64,000 nucleotides of DNA, taken from positions 248,001 to 312,000 of the forward strand of contig NZ_CP013387.1 in NCBI RefSeq assembly GCF_001523745.2, written 5' to 3'. Positions 1-9,055 of this stretch are shown piece by piece. Below the pieces are notes generated by a model. The model saw only the letters and a list, made by a program, of their open reading frames with translations, had not been told where the DNA came from and did not search any database. Both the position numbers and the translations under genes were made by a program. The stretch's first letter is position 1, and each line of letters opens with the position of its first letter. The stretch comes from Burkholderia mayonis (GTDB taxonomy: Bacteria > Pseudomonadota > Gammaproteobacteria > Burkholderiales > Burkholderiaceae).

Positions 1-2
1 CG

Positions 3-872
<870 letters not shown>

Positions 873-951
873 CAGACCGATGCGCGGGATGCATTCGCCG
901 CGCAGGTGTCGACGCTCGCGCATGAGCGGGCGTATCCGCATGGAGGTTGCG

Positions 952-1572
952 ATGAAGCGCATCGAGATCGCCGCATCGTGCGTGACGCTCGCGGCCGCCG
1001 CGCATGTTGTGTTCGCGCAGGACGGCGTGCCGCCTGCATCGTCCGTATCGACTGCGGCGTCGAACACTTCGGCGCCGACGGCATCTGAGTCGCCTGCGTC
1101 ATCGACGTCGTTCGCATCGTCGGGATCGCCTGCTTTGGTCGAGCGACGCAATTGGTACGGCGATCCTTTTTTTGCATTGTCGAATGCGATTGCCGAATGC
1201 CCGGTTCCGCTCGGTCCGTTGATGACGCGTGCGCAAATGGAGGACGATGCGCATTACCGCGTCGAGCGCGGAACGACTTGCTGGCTCGCGCATCGCTGCA
1301 GCAAACCGAATTCATATTTATACGACAAGCCGATTGCCGGAGAACTAAAAAAGGAATTTGCCGGCGGCGATGCGGCTTTGGCCGGCACGAGCATCTGGAT
1401 CACGATTCAGCGCCGCTTCATTTATGCCGAGGGATGCGCGCCCGCATCGTTCGATCGCGATGCGTTGCGACGCAGGCTCGAGGCGCTGCCCGACGTCGAG
1501 CAAGTATTCATTCGGCTTACCGACGATCCACGCGGCCGTGCGCCCTATAAGACACTCGTTGCACCCGATTGA
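952..1572 (+). CDS. Exported hypothetical protein
   Basis: 206 residues. The start at 952 is chosen because GGAGG lies at 942-946 and the protein then begins with a clean Sec signal peptide (MKRIEIAASCVTLAAAAHVVFA, cleavage probably after AQ). A Ser/Ala/Thr-rich low-complexity stretch of about 40 residues follows, then a compact domain with three cysteines (AECP, TTCW, HRCS) and a fourth (AEGCAP). I do not recognise the family. The C-terminal pattern, a beta-strand-like ITIQRRFIYAEGC then a helix DALRRRLEALPDVEQVFIRL, loosely resembles a BON-type alpha/beta fold, but this is a guess. Probably periplasmic or surface-located. The downstream lipoprotein is on the same strand 67 bp away and may be co-transcribed. 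Confidence 0.72.
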   Translation: MKRIEIAASCVTLAAAAHVVFAQDGVPPASSVSTAASNTSAPTASESPASSTSFASSGSPALVERRNWYGDPFFALSNAIAECPVPLGPLMTRAQMEDDAHYRVERGTTCWLAHRCSKPNSYLYDKPIAGELKKEFAGGDAALAGTSIWITIQRRFIYAEGCAPASFDRDALRRRLEALPDVEQVFIRLTDDPRGRAPYKTLVAPD

Positions 1573-1639
1573 CCCTTTGTCGCGTGGCTTGGCATATACT
1601 CGCGTCGTCCAAGAAGAAAGCGGAGCGATAGGCAGATTC

Positions 1640-1927
1640 ATGAAACAGACGGGTGCGCCGGCGCCGGGGCAATGCGGCGCGTTCTTGCGGACAGGATTTT
1701 TGATTGCTTTAATAGCGGGGCTTTCAGGCTGCGGAGGTAGCGCGCCGCTGTTTACGTCCGACGGGCGTTCGACCACGATGGTCCAATGCCCCGCCGGCGG
1801 TCCTTGGGACACCTGCATTCAGAATGCGCGCGGCATTTGCGGCGGCGATTTCGACACGATCAGGCAATCGGTCGATAACGGCGTGCGGTACCTTCTCTTC
1901 GCATGCAAGGCTGGAAATGGCTTTTGA
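1640..1927 (+). CDS. Small putative lipoprotein
   Basis: 95 residues. A basic-poor N-terminus leads into a hydrophobic stretch FLIALIAGLSGCGG whose LSGC fits a lipobox, so the mature protein would be lipidated at Cys36 and anchored in a membrane. The mature part is about 60 residues with four further cysteines (VQCPAG, DTCIQ, GICGG, FACKAG), possibly two disulfides. A hydrophobic run this far from the N-terminus is slightly long for a lipoprotein signal, so the true start could lie further in. No family is recognised. It follows the exported protein at 952-1572 on the same strand. Confidence 0.6.
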   Translation: MKQTGAPAPGQCGAFLRTGFLIALIAGLSGCGGSAPLFTSDGRSTTMVQCPAGGPWDTCIQNARGICGGDFDTIRQSVDNGVRYLLFACKAGNGF

Positions 1928-2029
1928 GCATCGCTTGCGGGATATGAAAGCAATGCGAAAAATGTTCGATTGATTTGGAATTGATTCATATACTTCCATC
2001 TATAAATAACGAGACGGAGCTTCATCCAT

Positions 2030-2320
2030 ATGGCGACCTATAGGCAACTGACTGCACAGCTCGAAAAACTTCAACAGAAAATCGACAAGGAACGCGAAAA
2101 AGCGATCGCGGACGCCATTGCCGATATCAAGGCGAAGATCGAAGAATACGACATCACACCGGACGAATTGGGATTCAGGAGTATCAAGACGACGGCGAAG
2201 CCGAAGCGCCCGCTGCCGCCGAAGTACCTCAATCCGAAGACGGGCGAGACCTGGAGCGGCCGCGGCCGTGCTCCGGCTTGGCTCGGCAAGAATCGCAACC
2301 GCTTCCTGATCAAGGACTGA
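2030..2320 (+). CDS. H-NS family nucleoid-associated protein
   Basis: 96 residues. The N-terminal half is a charged coiled coil (QLEKLQQKIDKEREKAIADAIADIKAKIEEY) used by this family for oligomerisation. The C-terminal part carries the H-NS/BpH3/MvaT-like DNA-binding loop YLNPKTGETWSGRGRAPAWL, in which the W-x-GRGR-x-P core inserts into AT-rich minor grooves. The length is typical of the short Burkholderiales H-NS paralogs. The 100 bp upstream is clearly more AT-rich than its surroundings, as expected for an autoregulated promoter. Role: silencing and organising AT-rich DNA. It sits alone, and the following 1.5 kb has no convincing gene. The ITPDEL motif linking the two halves also occurs in the protein at 6867-7418. 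Confidence 0.93.
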   Translation: MATYRQLTAQLEKLQQKIDKEREKAIADAIADIKAKIEEYDITPDELGFRSIKTTAKPKRPLPPKYLNPKTGETWSGRGRAPAWLGKNRNRFLIKD

Positions 2321-2344
2321 TCCCGGAAACTCTCACCTTTGGCG
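2321..2344 (+). repeat. Direct repeat copy 1 (24 bp, partner at 2645)
   Basis: Starts right after the stop codon of the H-NS-family gene. It matches 2645-2668 at 22 of 24 positions, sharing the core CTCACCTTTGGCG; the two mismatches are at offsets 6 and 11. Start-to-start distance is 324 bp. It could be the scar of a local duplication or a repeated protein-binding site. Confidence 0.7.
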
Positions 2345-2644
2345 CCTTGAACGACGGTGCGAACGGCAAACTGGCCATTCGCACCATTTTGTTTTTGGCA
2401 CGCGGTTCGTTTGTTTCACGGCGGCCGCGCGATTTCATGCCGCAGGTGGTTGTGCGTAGATTTGACGTTGAAGCGAGCGGATTTAGCCAGATATTGCGTT
2501 ATTCCATGTTCGACTCGAACTTGCCGATTCGGCGAAGTTGTTTCACGCTGCATCGTGCAGACGGGACGCCGTATGCGTTTTTTTCGTTTCGATTTGCGAT
2601 ATTTGCGCAGCCCGGTGCGCAATCCCGAATATCCTCACCTTGGC

Positions 2645-2668
2645 TCCCGAAAACGCTCACCTTTGGCG
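2645..2668 (+). repeat. Direct repeat copy 2 (24 bp, partner at 2321)
   Basis: Second copy of the repeat described at 2321-2344, with two mismatches. No inverted flanks or transposase sequence accompany it. Confidence 0.7.
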
Positions 2669-3836
2669 ACGAGACGTGAGTCCTGTTTTCGTACCATCTG
2701 TGTTTCGCCTTACGCTCGGATCGGGAGCGCGAAACGCGATTCGATTGCGATGCCAATAAAGCGGCGGCGCGCCGACACGTTGATTCGTCTGTCCAATCCC
2801 GCCATGCGATGTGCGGGAATGGACAACGTGTCCGAACCGTGGACCCGCGCAGACGACCTTCTTGAGACGGGGTTCTCAATCGAACGGCATTCCGCTTGAT
2901 GCATGTCGTAGTCGGTGCGAATGGAAAACGATCGTTATTCACGGAAGAAGCGTTTTTCGATGCCTCGCAGCGCCGGTTAGCGCACATTTGCGTTCGTCGT
3001 GAAGCGCGAGCACATGCGTATCGCGAGCGGCGCATCGTTTGCGAGACCGCGAACGAAGGGCCGTTCGACGGTGCGATACGCGATGCGGCGGCTGTTCTTG
3101 CACCTGGCTGCGCCACGATTTCGACTCCACTCGAACTTCGAACTGTGTCGTTCGATTGCTCGCGTAGCGGGCCTGCGCAATGCGCGAAGATTGTCTGCTA
3201 TTCGGCAACGCATCAATTTTTCTAGCCTGGCTTTTCCGATTCTTCATTCGGTGCGATCGAATTTTCGAGACGGCAGTTTCAAAACGAATGCGCGTGCCTT
3301 TTTAATGCCGTGCGGCGAGGCACGGCGAGAGGCGAGTCTGGACGCAGACGCGTAAGCAGTTTCGAATTTCGACTGCTGGAATCGAAACCGCGAGGGCGGC
3401 GGCCATTCGAGCGGACCGTGGTTGGCCGCGTTGTCGGTAGCCGTGTCGCCGGCCGAGTCGGCGGGGCAAGCGAGTCGAGCATCGCGCGCAGCGTGCCGGC
3501 GACGGCGTGTTTGCGGTGCGAGCAGCACGCAATTTCGTCAAAGAGGCGGGGCGTCGTCGCCGGGAGCGCGGTTTGCCCGATGCATCCGTTCATTCTCGTT
3601 TTACTCCATTTCGAAAGACCGGTATTCCCGACCCGCGTTTTCGGCGGAGAAGGGCTTGTTCGACACCGACGGGGCGGCGTCGGTATTGATGATGCCGATG
3701 CTTGCGCGAATCGGCGATTCGGCCGAACGGCATATAGGCGTCGCCCGGCGCTTCGCCTATCCTATGGACTCGCAGGCTCGGTCCGGCAGGGCTGCGCCTT
3801 CGATCGTCGTCGCTCATTCCTTTCAGCGGAGCTGCC

Positions 3837-6191
3837 GTGACCGTTCGCAATCTCGATGCGTTGTTCCAGCCGACCTCCGTCGCCGTGGTCGGCGCGTCGC
3901 CGCGTCCCGGCAGCGTCGGCGCGATGGTCTGGGCGTGCGTGCTCGATGGCCGGTTCGGCGGCGCGATCTGGCCCGTCAATCCTAAATACGGCGAACTGAA
4001 CGGGCACAAGGTGTACCCGTACGTCGATCAGCTACCGAGCGCGCCGTCGGTCGCGCTCGTCTGCACGCCGCCCGCGACGTGGCCCGGCATCGTGCGCAAG
4101 CTCGGCGGCCTGGGTGTCCGTGCGGCGATCATCGTCGGCGAGGCCCGTTCGAGCACGGACCGGGCCGCGCTCGAACGCACGCTCGCCGCGGCGAAGCCGT
4201 ACCTGCTGCGCATCGTCGGGCCGGGCAGCCTCGGTGTCGCCTCGCCCGTGCTGAACGCGCATTTCGGCGCGCCGGCGTGCATCGTCAAGGCGGGCGGGGT
4301 CGCGTGGGTATCGCAGTCGAACGCATTGACGAACGCGGTGCTCGGCTGGGCGCATGCGCGCGGACTCGGTTTCTCGCACGCCGTCGCGCTCGGCAGCGAG
4401 GCGGACGTCGACGCGGCCGACGTGCTCGATTACCTGGCGAGCGATGCCGCGACGCGCGCGATCCTGCTCGAGCTCGATACGGTGAAGTCGGCGCGCAAGT
4501 TCATGTCGGCCGCGCGCGCGGCGGCGCGCAACAAGCCGGTGCTCGCGCTCCGCACCGGACGCGGCGATTCGGGCGATCTGCTCTATACGGCCGCGTTTCA
4601 GCGCGCCGGGATGGTTCGCGTCGAGGCGCTCGACGATCTCCTCGACGAAATCGAAACGCTCGGCGTCGGCCGGGCGGCGGCGAGCGGCGCGGCGACGCTC
4701 GTGACGAGCGACAAAGGCGTCGCCAAGCTGGCGGTCGATGCGCTCGCGGCGGCGGGCGAGACGCTCGCGCAATGGCCGCAGGCTGCCCTCGACGAGGTCG
4801 CCGGCGCGCTGCCTGCCGGAATCGCCGCCGGCAATCCGTTGCTGCTCGGCGACGATGCGCGTCCCGAGCATTTCGGCGCGGCATTGAAGGCCCTCGCGCA
4901 GCATCCGCCGACGGGCACCGTGTTCGTCGTTCACGCGACGTCGCATAGCGCGCCTGCTGGCGACGTCGCGCGCGCGCTGATCGAATCGCGCAAGTTCGCG
5001 CGCCGCGGCATGCTTGCGTGCTTCTTCGGCGGCGTCGACGCCGCCACGCGCGATGCGTTGCACGAGCACGGCATTCCCGTGCACACGACGCCGCAGCGTC
5101 TCGCGCGCGCACATGCGCGTCTCGTCGACTATCAACTGGGCCGCGAGTTGTTGATGCAGACGCCGGAGGGCTCGCCGCCGCAACCTGCGGCGTCGATCTC
5201 GGCTGCGCAAGAGGTCGCGCGCACGGCGCTCGCGCAGGGGCGCGACGCATTCGAAGGCGATGCGGCGCTCGGCTGGCTCGCCGGCTTCGGCGTCGAGCGC
5301 ACAACCGATACGGACGTCGGCGATGCGATCGTCGACATCACGGTCGACATGTTCGACGACCAGAACTTCGGTCCGGTATTTCGTTATTCGGTGCCGCCGG
5401 CGGATGGCGTTTCGGCGCCGTTCGTCGTCTACGGGCTGCCGCCCTTCAATACCGTGCTGGCGCGAGCGGTTGTCGCGCGGTCGCCGTATGCGCGCCGCGC
5501 GCCGCCCGAGCCGCTGCTGCATGCGCTGACCGCGCTTTCGCAAGCCGTGTGCGAGGTGCGCGAAGTCGTGCAGATGTCGCTCGTGTTGCGCGTGCGGGCC
5601 GAGCGCGTCGTCGCGGTCGCGCCGCACATCCGGCTCGCGACGGGGCGCAGCCGGCTTGCGATCGTCCCGTATCCCCGCTACCTGGAGCAGAAGATCGACT
5701 GGCGCGGCGAGCACGTCACGGTGCGCCCGATTCGTCCCGAGGACGAGGATGCGCATCGGGAGTTGCTGAGCGCGATGACGCCGGATGATTTGCGGATGCG
5801 TTTCTTCGGCGCGATACGCAACTTCGATCATTCGCAGATCGCGCGGATGACGCAGATCGATTACGACCGCGAGATGGCGTTGATTGCGACGGTCGACGAC
5901 GCCGAAGGCCGCGCGCATACGCTCGGCGCTGTACGCGCGGTGACCGATCCGGACAATGAAGCAACGGAATTTGCGATCGCAGTGCGGCCCGATCAGAAGG
6001 GCAAGGGACTCGGACGACTGCTGATGGGACGCATCATCGAATACGCACGTTCGCGCGGAACGGGTTGGATGATCGGCGAGGCGCTGCGCGAGAACACGGC
6101 GATGATCTCACTTGCGAAAGACAGCGGCTTTGCCGTGTCGGCGACGCAAGAGCCGGGGGTGGTCGGTTTCAGATTGAAGCTGCAGCAATGA
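3837..6191 (+). CDS. CoA-ligase-like/GNAT fusion, probable protein lysine acetyltransferase (Pat/YfiQ type)
   Basis: 784 residues from a GTG start at 3837, preceded by AGCGGAG. Domain order: a Rossmann CoA-binding domain (VAVVGASPRPGSVG near residue 16, VNPKYGELNG), a succinyl-CoA-ligase-like domain to about residue 290, a third CoA-ligase-like segment to about 420, a short degenerate ATP-grasp region (about 450-600), and a C-terminal GNAT acetyltransferase (about 620-784) with the acetyl-CoA loop QKGKGLG at 720-726. This is the architecture of Pat/YfiQ enzymes, which acetylate lysines of metabolic enzymes such as acetyl-CoA synthetase. At 784 residues it is about 100 shorter than E. coli YfiQ (886), mainly in the ATP-grasp part, where I find no clear ATP-binding motif; that domain is probably regulatory or inactive. 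It appears monocistronic. Confidence 0.88.
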   Translation: MTVRNLDALFQPTSVAVVGASPRPGSVGAMVWACVLDGRFGGAIWPVNPKYGELNGHKVYPYVDQLPSAPSVALVCTPPATWPGIVRKLGGLGVRAAIIVGEARSSTDRAALERTLAAAKPYLLRIVGPGSLGVASPVLNAHFGAPACIVKAGGVAWVSQSNALTNAVLGWAHARGLGFSHAVALGSEADVDAADVLDYLASDAATRAILLELDTVKSARKFMSAARAAARNKPVLALRTGRGDSGDLLYTAAFQRAGMVRVEALDDLLDEIETLGVGRAAASGAATLVTSDKGVAKLAVDALAAAGETLAQWPQAALDEVAGALPAGIAAGNPLLLGDDARPEHFGAALKALAQHPPTGTVFVVHATSHSAPAGDVARALIESRKFARRGMLACFFGGVDAATRDALHEHGIPVHTTPQRLARAHARLVDYQLGRELLMQTPEGSPPQPAASISAAQEVARTALAQGRDAFEGDAALGWLAGFGVERTTDTDVGDAIVDITVDMFDDQNFGPVFRYSVPPADGVSAPFVVYGLPPFNTVLARAVVARSPYARRAPPEPLLHALTALSQAVCEVREVVQMSLVLRVRAERVVAVAPHIRLATGRSRLAIVPYPRYLEQKIDWRGEHVTVRPIRPEDEDAHRELLSAMTPDDLRMRFFGAIRNFDHSQIARMTQIDYDREMALIATVDDAEGRAHTLGAVRAVTDPDNEATEFAIAVRPDQKGKGLGRLLMGRIIEYARSRGTGWMIGEALRENTAMISLAKDSGFAVSATQEPGVVGFRLKLQQ

Positions 6192-6353
6192 TGCGGCCGT
6201 ACGGCGTGCGTCGTTGCACGCGTGCATCCGGTGGGCGAGTCGGGTTGTCGTCGCGGCGGTATGCGGTCGGTGTAGTCGGCGCTTCTTAATCCAGTGCTGC
6301 AAGGGCTGCCGACGAGTTGGATGTTGCCGAAGCCGTCGGGGCTGCCAACATCC

Positions 6354-6395
6354 CTGACGGCTGACGGCTGACGGCTGACGGCTGACGGCTGACGG
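6354..6395 (+). repeat. Heptamer tandem repeat, CTGACGG x 6
   Basis: Six perfect head-to-tail copies of CTGACGG. It ends 7 bp before the 9-bp minisatellite. The unit is not a multiple of three, so it is unlikely to be coding. Confidence 0.97.
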
Positions 6396-6402
6396 CCTCG
6401 AC

Positions 6403-6681
6403 GCCCCACGCACCCCACGCGTTCCACGCGTTCCACGCGATTCACGCGATTCACGCGATTCACGCGATTCACGCGATTCACGCGATTCACGCGATTCACG
6501 CGATTCACACGATTCACACGATTCACACGACCAACACGACCAACACGACCAACACGACCAACACGACCAACACGACCAACACGACCAACACGACCAACAC
6601 GACCAACACGACCAACACGACCAACACGACCAACACGACCAACACGACCAACACGACCAACACGACCAACACGACCAACAC
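6403..6681 (+). repeat. 9-bp minisatellite, 31 units in graded blocks
   Basis: 279 bp equal 31 nonamers. Reading left to right there are two CCCCACGC-type units, two GTTCCACGC, seven GATTCACGC (6439-6501), three GATTCACAC (6502-6528) and seventeen GACCAACAC (6529-6681). Adjacent blocks differ by one to three substitutions, so the array looks like stepwise mutation followed by clonal expansion of the newest unit. The seventeen identical terminal copies imply recent slippage. Such arrays are typical VNTR loci in Burkholderia genomes. Confidence 0.97.
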
Positions 6682-6866
6682 GATTTCTCGACGGTGAGAT
6701 CTTACGGGATATGAAATCGGGAGAGAGGTGAGGTTTTCCGGGAGAAGACTCGACCGACGCGCATCGCGCAGCGCTTTTCATCGACCGCATCGGGCGGCGA
6801 CGCACCGGTGGCATGCACGAACGCGCATCCGCCAATCCATCACGCCCGAATGCGTGAGGAAAAGAA

Positions 6867-7418
6867 TCAAGCCGCGAGCTTCGCCGCTGCCTCGTCCACC
6901 TGCACGCGAGAGATCGCGAGCTCTTCGAGCAGCGCTTCCGCGTAGACGGCGCCCGTCTCACGCTCGAGACGCGCGACCGTCAGCGCGCAGCGGGCAGTGT
7001 CCTTCGGCATCGCGATGAAGCGCTTGATCGATTCGCCCGCCTTGAACGCGTCGAAGAGCGGCAGCCGCACTTCATCCGGCAGCGTCTTCGTCCATTGATA
7101 CGGCTTGCCGTTGACCGTCAGCGACGGCGGCAGCGAGCGCTCCTTCTTGCCCGCCGCAATGAGGCCGTACGTGCGCGCGGCTTCGCCGATCTGCTCGGGG
7201 GAGAAGAGCTCGTCGGGCGTGATTTCGAATTGCGCGACGTAGTTTTCGATCGCATGCATCGCGGCCGCGCGGTCGTCGCGCTTCTGCTGCGCGCGCGCGA
7301 CGATGTCGCGCAGTTCGTCCGCTTCCCCGGGCGTGATCGTGAAGCTTGCTTGCTTCTGCTGAAGTTCGGAGAAACGTTGGAATTCGAGATCGGTCAGAAG
7401 TTTGGCCATGACGTCCAT
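6867..7418 (-). CDS. Conserved hypothetical protein with H-NS-like linker motif
   Basis: 183 residues from the first ATG; a second ATG nine bases inside (7409) gives MAKLLTDLEF and is equally plausible, since neither has a strong ribosome-binding site. The N-terminal half is helical and charged (ELQQKQASFTITPGEADELRDIVARAQQKRDDRAAAMHAI). It is followed by FEITPDELFSPEQIGEAARTYG and a basic segment KKERSLPP. The ITPDEL motif, the preceding coiled-coil-like helix and the following basic segment echo the H-NS-family protein at 2030-2320, but the WSGRGRAPAWL DNA-binding loop is absent. The C-terminal 70 residues (KTLPDEVRLPLFDAFKAGESIKRFIAMP) are unknown. No function is assigned. The gene is transcribed toward the minisatellite. 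Confidence 0.75.
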   Translation of the reverse strand: MDVMAKLLTDLEFQRFSELQQKQASFTITPGEADELRDIVARAQQKRDDRAAAMHAIENYVAQFEITPDELFSPEQIGEAARTYGLIAAGKKERSLPPSLTVNGKPYQWTKTLPDEVRLPLFDAFKAGESIKRFIAMPKDTARCALTVARLERETGAVYAEALLEELAISRVQVDEAAAKLAA

Positions 7419-7549
7419 AAGGCGCCCGCCGTCAGTGACGACAGCGGGCGGTATTTTGAAGGGGGCGCTATTTTAGCGTAGCGCCGCGCGCACGGCGGAT
7501 TCGCGCGCCCGATCCGCATCAGTACGCCGGCTCGTGCGCCAGCCTTGCG

Positions 7550-8953
7550 TCACGCCGTACGCGTGAGCAGCCGCTCCACTTCACGCGCGATCGCGAGCAA
7601 GCGCCGGTCGCTGCCCGCCGGTCCTTCGAGCATCAGTCCGACGGGCATGCCGGTGTGCTTCGACAGCCCCGCGGGAATCGACACCGACGGCACGCCGCCG
7701 AGCGTCGCCGGCCCCGTCTGACGGATCACGCGCGCAAACAGCGCATGCGCGGCGTCGGGCGGCAGGTCGTGGCCGCTGTCGGCGACGAGCGGCGCTTCGC
7801 ATTGAACGGTCGGCAGCACGATGCAATCGACGCCCGTCCGGTGGAACGCCTGGTCGTACCAGCGCACGATGTCCTGCAGCACGCCGAGTGCCGCCGCGTA
7901 CGCGTCGCTCGACGGCGGCGCGTCGAGCAGCATCTGGAAGATGTGCCGCACGTCGTTGCTGCCGAGCCGTGCAACGAACTCCGCGAACGGCAGATCGAGT
8001 TGCTCGGCGCTGAAGCGCCGCCAGTACGCGAGCGCCTCGAACCCGGCGATCGCGAAGCCGCACGCGTCGTCCGTTTCATACAGCGCGCGGGCGGCGAGCG
8101 GGATCAGGCGCGCGCCCGCGCCCGTCAGTGCGGCGAGCGCGCGCTCAGTCAGTTCGGCGACGGCCGGGTCGAGTCCGTCGAAGTACGGCGCATCCGGCAC
8201 GCCGATCGTCAGTCCCGTAAGCGCGAGCGGCGCGGGTTCGCTCGCGTCGCGCGTCAGTACGGCATCGAGCAACAGCAGATCGTCGATGCCGTGCGTGATC
8301 GGGCCGACCGTATCGCGTGTCGGCGACAGCGCGAGCACGCCTTCCGTCGAATAGCGGCGCAGCGTCGGTCGCAGCCCGGCGACGCCGCAGAACGCCGCCG
8401 GAATCCGTACCGAGCCGCCTGTGTCAGTGCCGAGGCCGAACGGAATGCCCGCCGCGACCACGGACGCCGTGCCGCCGCTCGAGCCGCCCGCGATGCGCGC
8501 CGGGTCGTGCGGGTTGCGGACCGCGCCGAAATGGCCGTTCGCGCTCGTGACGCCGAACGCGAGCTCGTGCATGTTCGCCTTGCCGAGCGGCACGGCGCCC
8601 GCGTCGAGCAACTGCTGGACGGCCGTCGCGTTGCGCGTCGCGTCGAAGCCGAGCAGCGCGGGGCTCGCGGCGTGCGTCGGCATGTCGGCGGTGAAGAGGT
8701 TGTCCTTGATGACGAACGGCACGCCCGCGAGCGGCAGCTTGCGGCCGCTCGCGATCTGCGCGTCGACGTGCGCGGCGGCTTGCCGCGCGATCTCCGGCGC
8801 GACGTGCGTCATCGCGTCGAGCGGCTCGATGAGCGCGAGGCGCTCGAGCGCCGCCTCGGCATGCTGGACCGCGCGCGTCCGCCCGCTGTTCACGGAATCC
8901 GCGACGTCCCGCACGCCGGCGGACTGAGCGAAGGTTTCACGATGTGACGTCAT
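7550..8953 (-). CDS. Amidase signature family hydrolase
   Basis: 467 residues. The start at 8953 is preferred over an upstream ATG because GGAGA lies just 5' of it and the protein then begins at the usual point for the family. The Ser-cisSer-Lys catalytic set is present: Lys83 in VIKDN, the glycine/serine signature GGSSGG at 156-161 (cis-Ser 158/159) and nucleophile Ser181 in TDTGGSVRIP. The closest family matches by eye are indoleacetamide hydrolase/AtzF-like amidases, so the substrate is a small carboxamide that the sequence does not define. The protein is cytoplasmic, without a signal peptide. It lies next to an IclR regulator on the same strand and a divergent FAH-family hydrolase, which suggests a small catabolic module. 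Confidence 0.92.
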   Translation of the reverse strand: MTSHRETFAQSAGVRDVADSVNSGRTRAVQHAEAALERLALIEPLDAMTHVAPEIARQAAAHVDAQIASGRKLPLAGVPFVIKDNLFTADMPTHAASPALLGFDATRNATAVQQLLDAGAVPLGKANMHELAFGVTSANGHFGAVRNPHDPARIAGGSSGGTASVVAAGIPFGLGTDTGGSVRIPAAFCGVAGLRPTLRRYSTEGVLALSPTRDTVGPITHGIDDLLLLDAVLTRDASEPAPLALTGLTIGVPDAPYFDGLDPAVAELTERALAALTGAGARLIPLAARALYETDDACGFAIAGFEALAYWRRFSAEQLDLPFAEFVARLGSNDVRHIFQMLLDAPPSSDAYAAALGVLQDIVRWYDQAFHRTGVDCIVLPTVQCEAPLVADSGHDLPPDAAHALFARVIRQTGPATLGGVPSVSIPAGLSKHTGMPVGLMLEGPAGSDRRLLAIAREVERLLTRTA

Positions 8954-9055
8954 TGGCCTGTCTCCATGTGATGTGCGCCGCCGGAGGCAGCGCTCGTGAT
9001 CGGCATGATCGGAACGACGAGGCCTCGATGATTTCACATTTTCGTCAGATCGATG

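Larger units (their letters stand above)
2321..3836. other. 1.5-kb interval with no supported gene
   Basis: Several overlapping open frames cross this stretch on both strands, but none has a convincing ribosome-binding site, recognisable motif, sensible composition or low-complexity-free globular pattern. Third-position GC bias is not consistently periodic by eye. The only structure I can point to is the imperfect 24-bp direct repeat at 2321-2344 and 2645-2668. The interval may be a decayed remnant of transferred DNA next to an H-NS gene. Confidence 0.6.
6192..6866. other. Intergenic region dominated by short tandem repeats
   Basis: There is no supported gene between the acetyltransferase and the convergent gene at 6867. 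The interval contains a 7-bp tandem repeat (6354-6395) and a long 9-bp minisatellite (6403-6681). A 322-codon open frame crosses the minisatellite on the minus strand and encodes GRV/NRV repeats; I regard it as a by-product of a period divisible by three. Confidence 0.8.

Noticed and set aside
6403..6681. Possible CRISPR array
   Set aside because: Units are contiguous 9-mers without unique spacers, and no cas gene is nearby.
5993..6961. 322-codon minus-strand frame encoding GRV and NRV repeats across the minisatellite
   Set aside because: The nine-base period keeps any frame open through the array; the flanking residues overlap the acetyltransferase gene antisense and show no domain.
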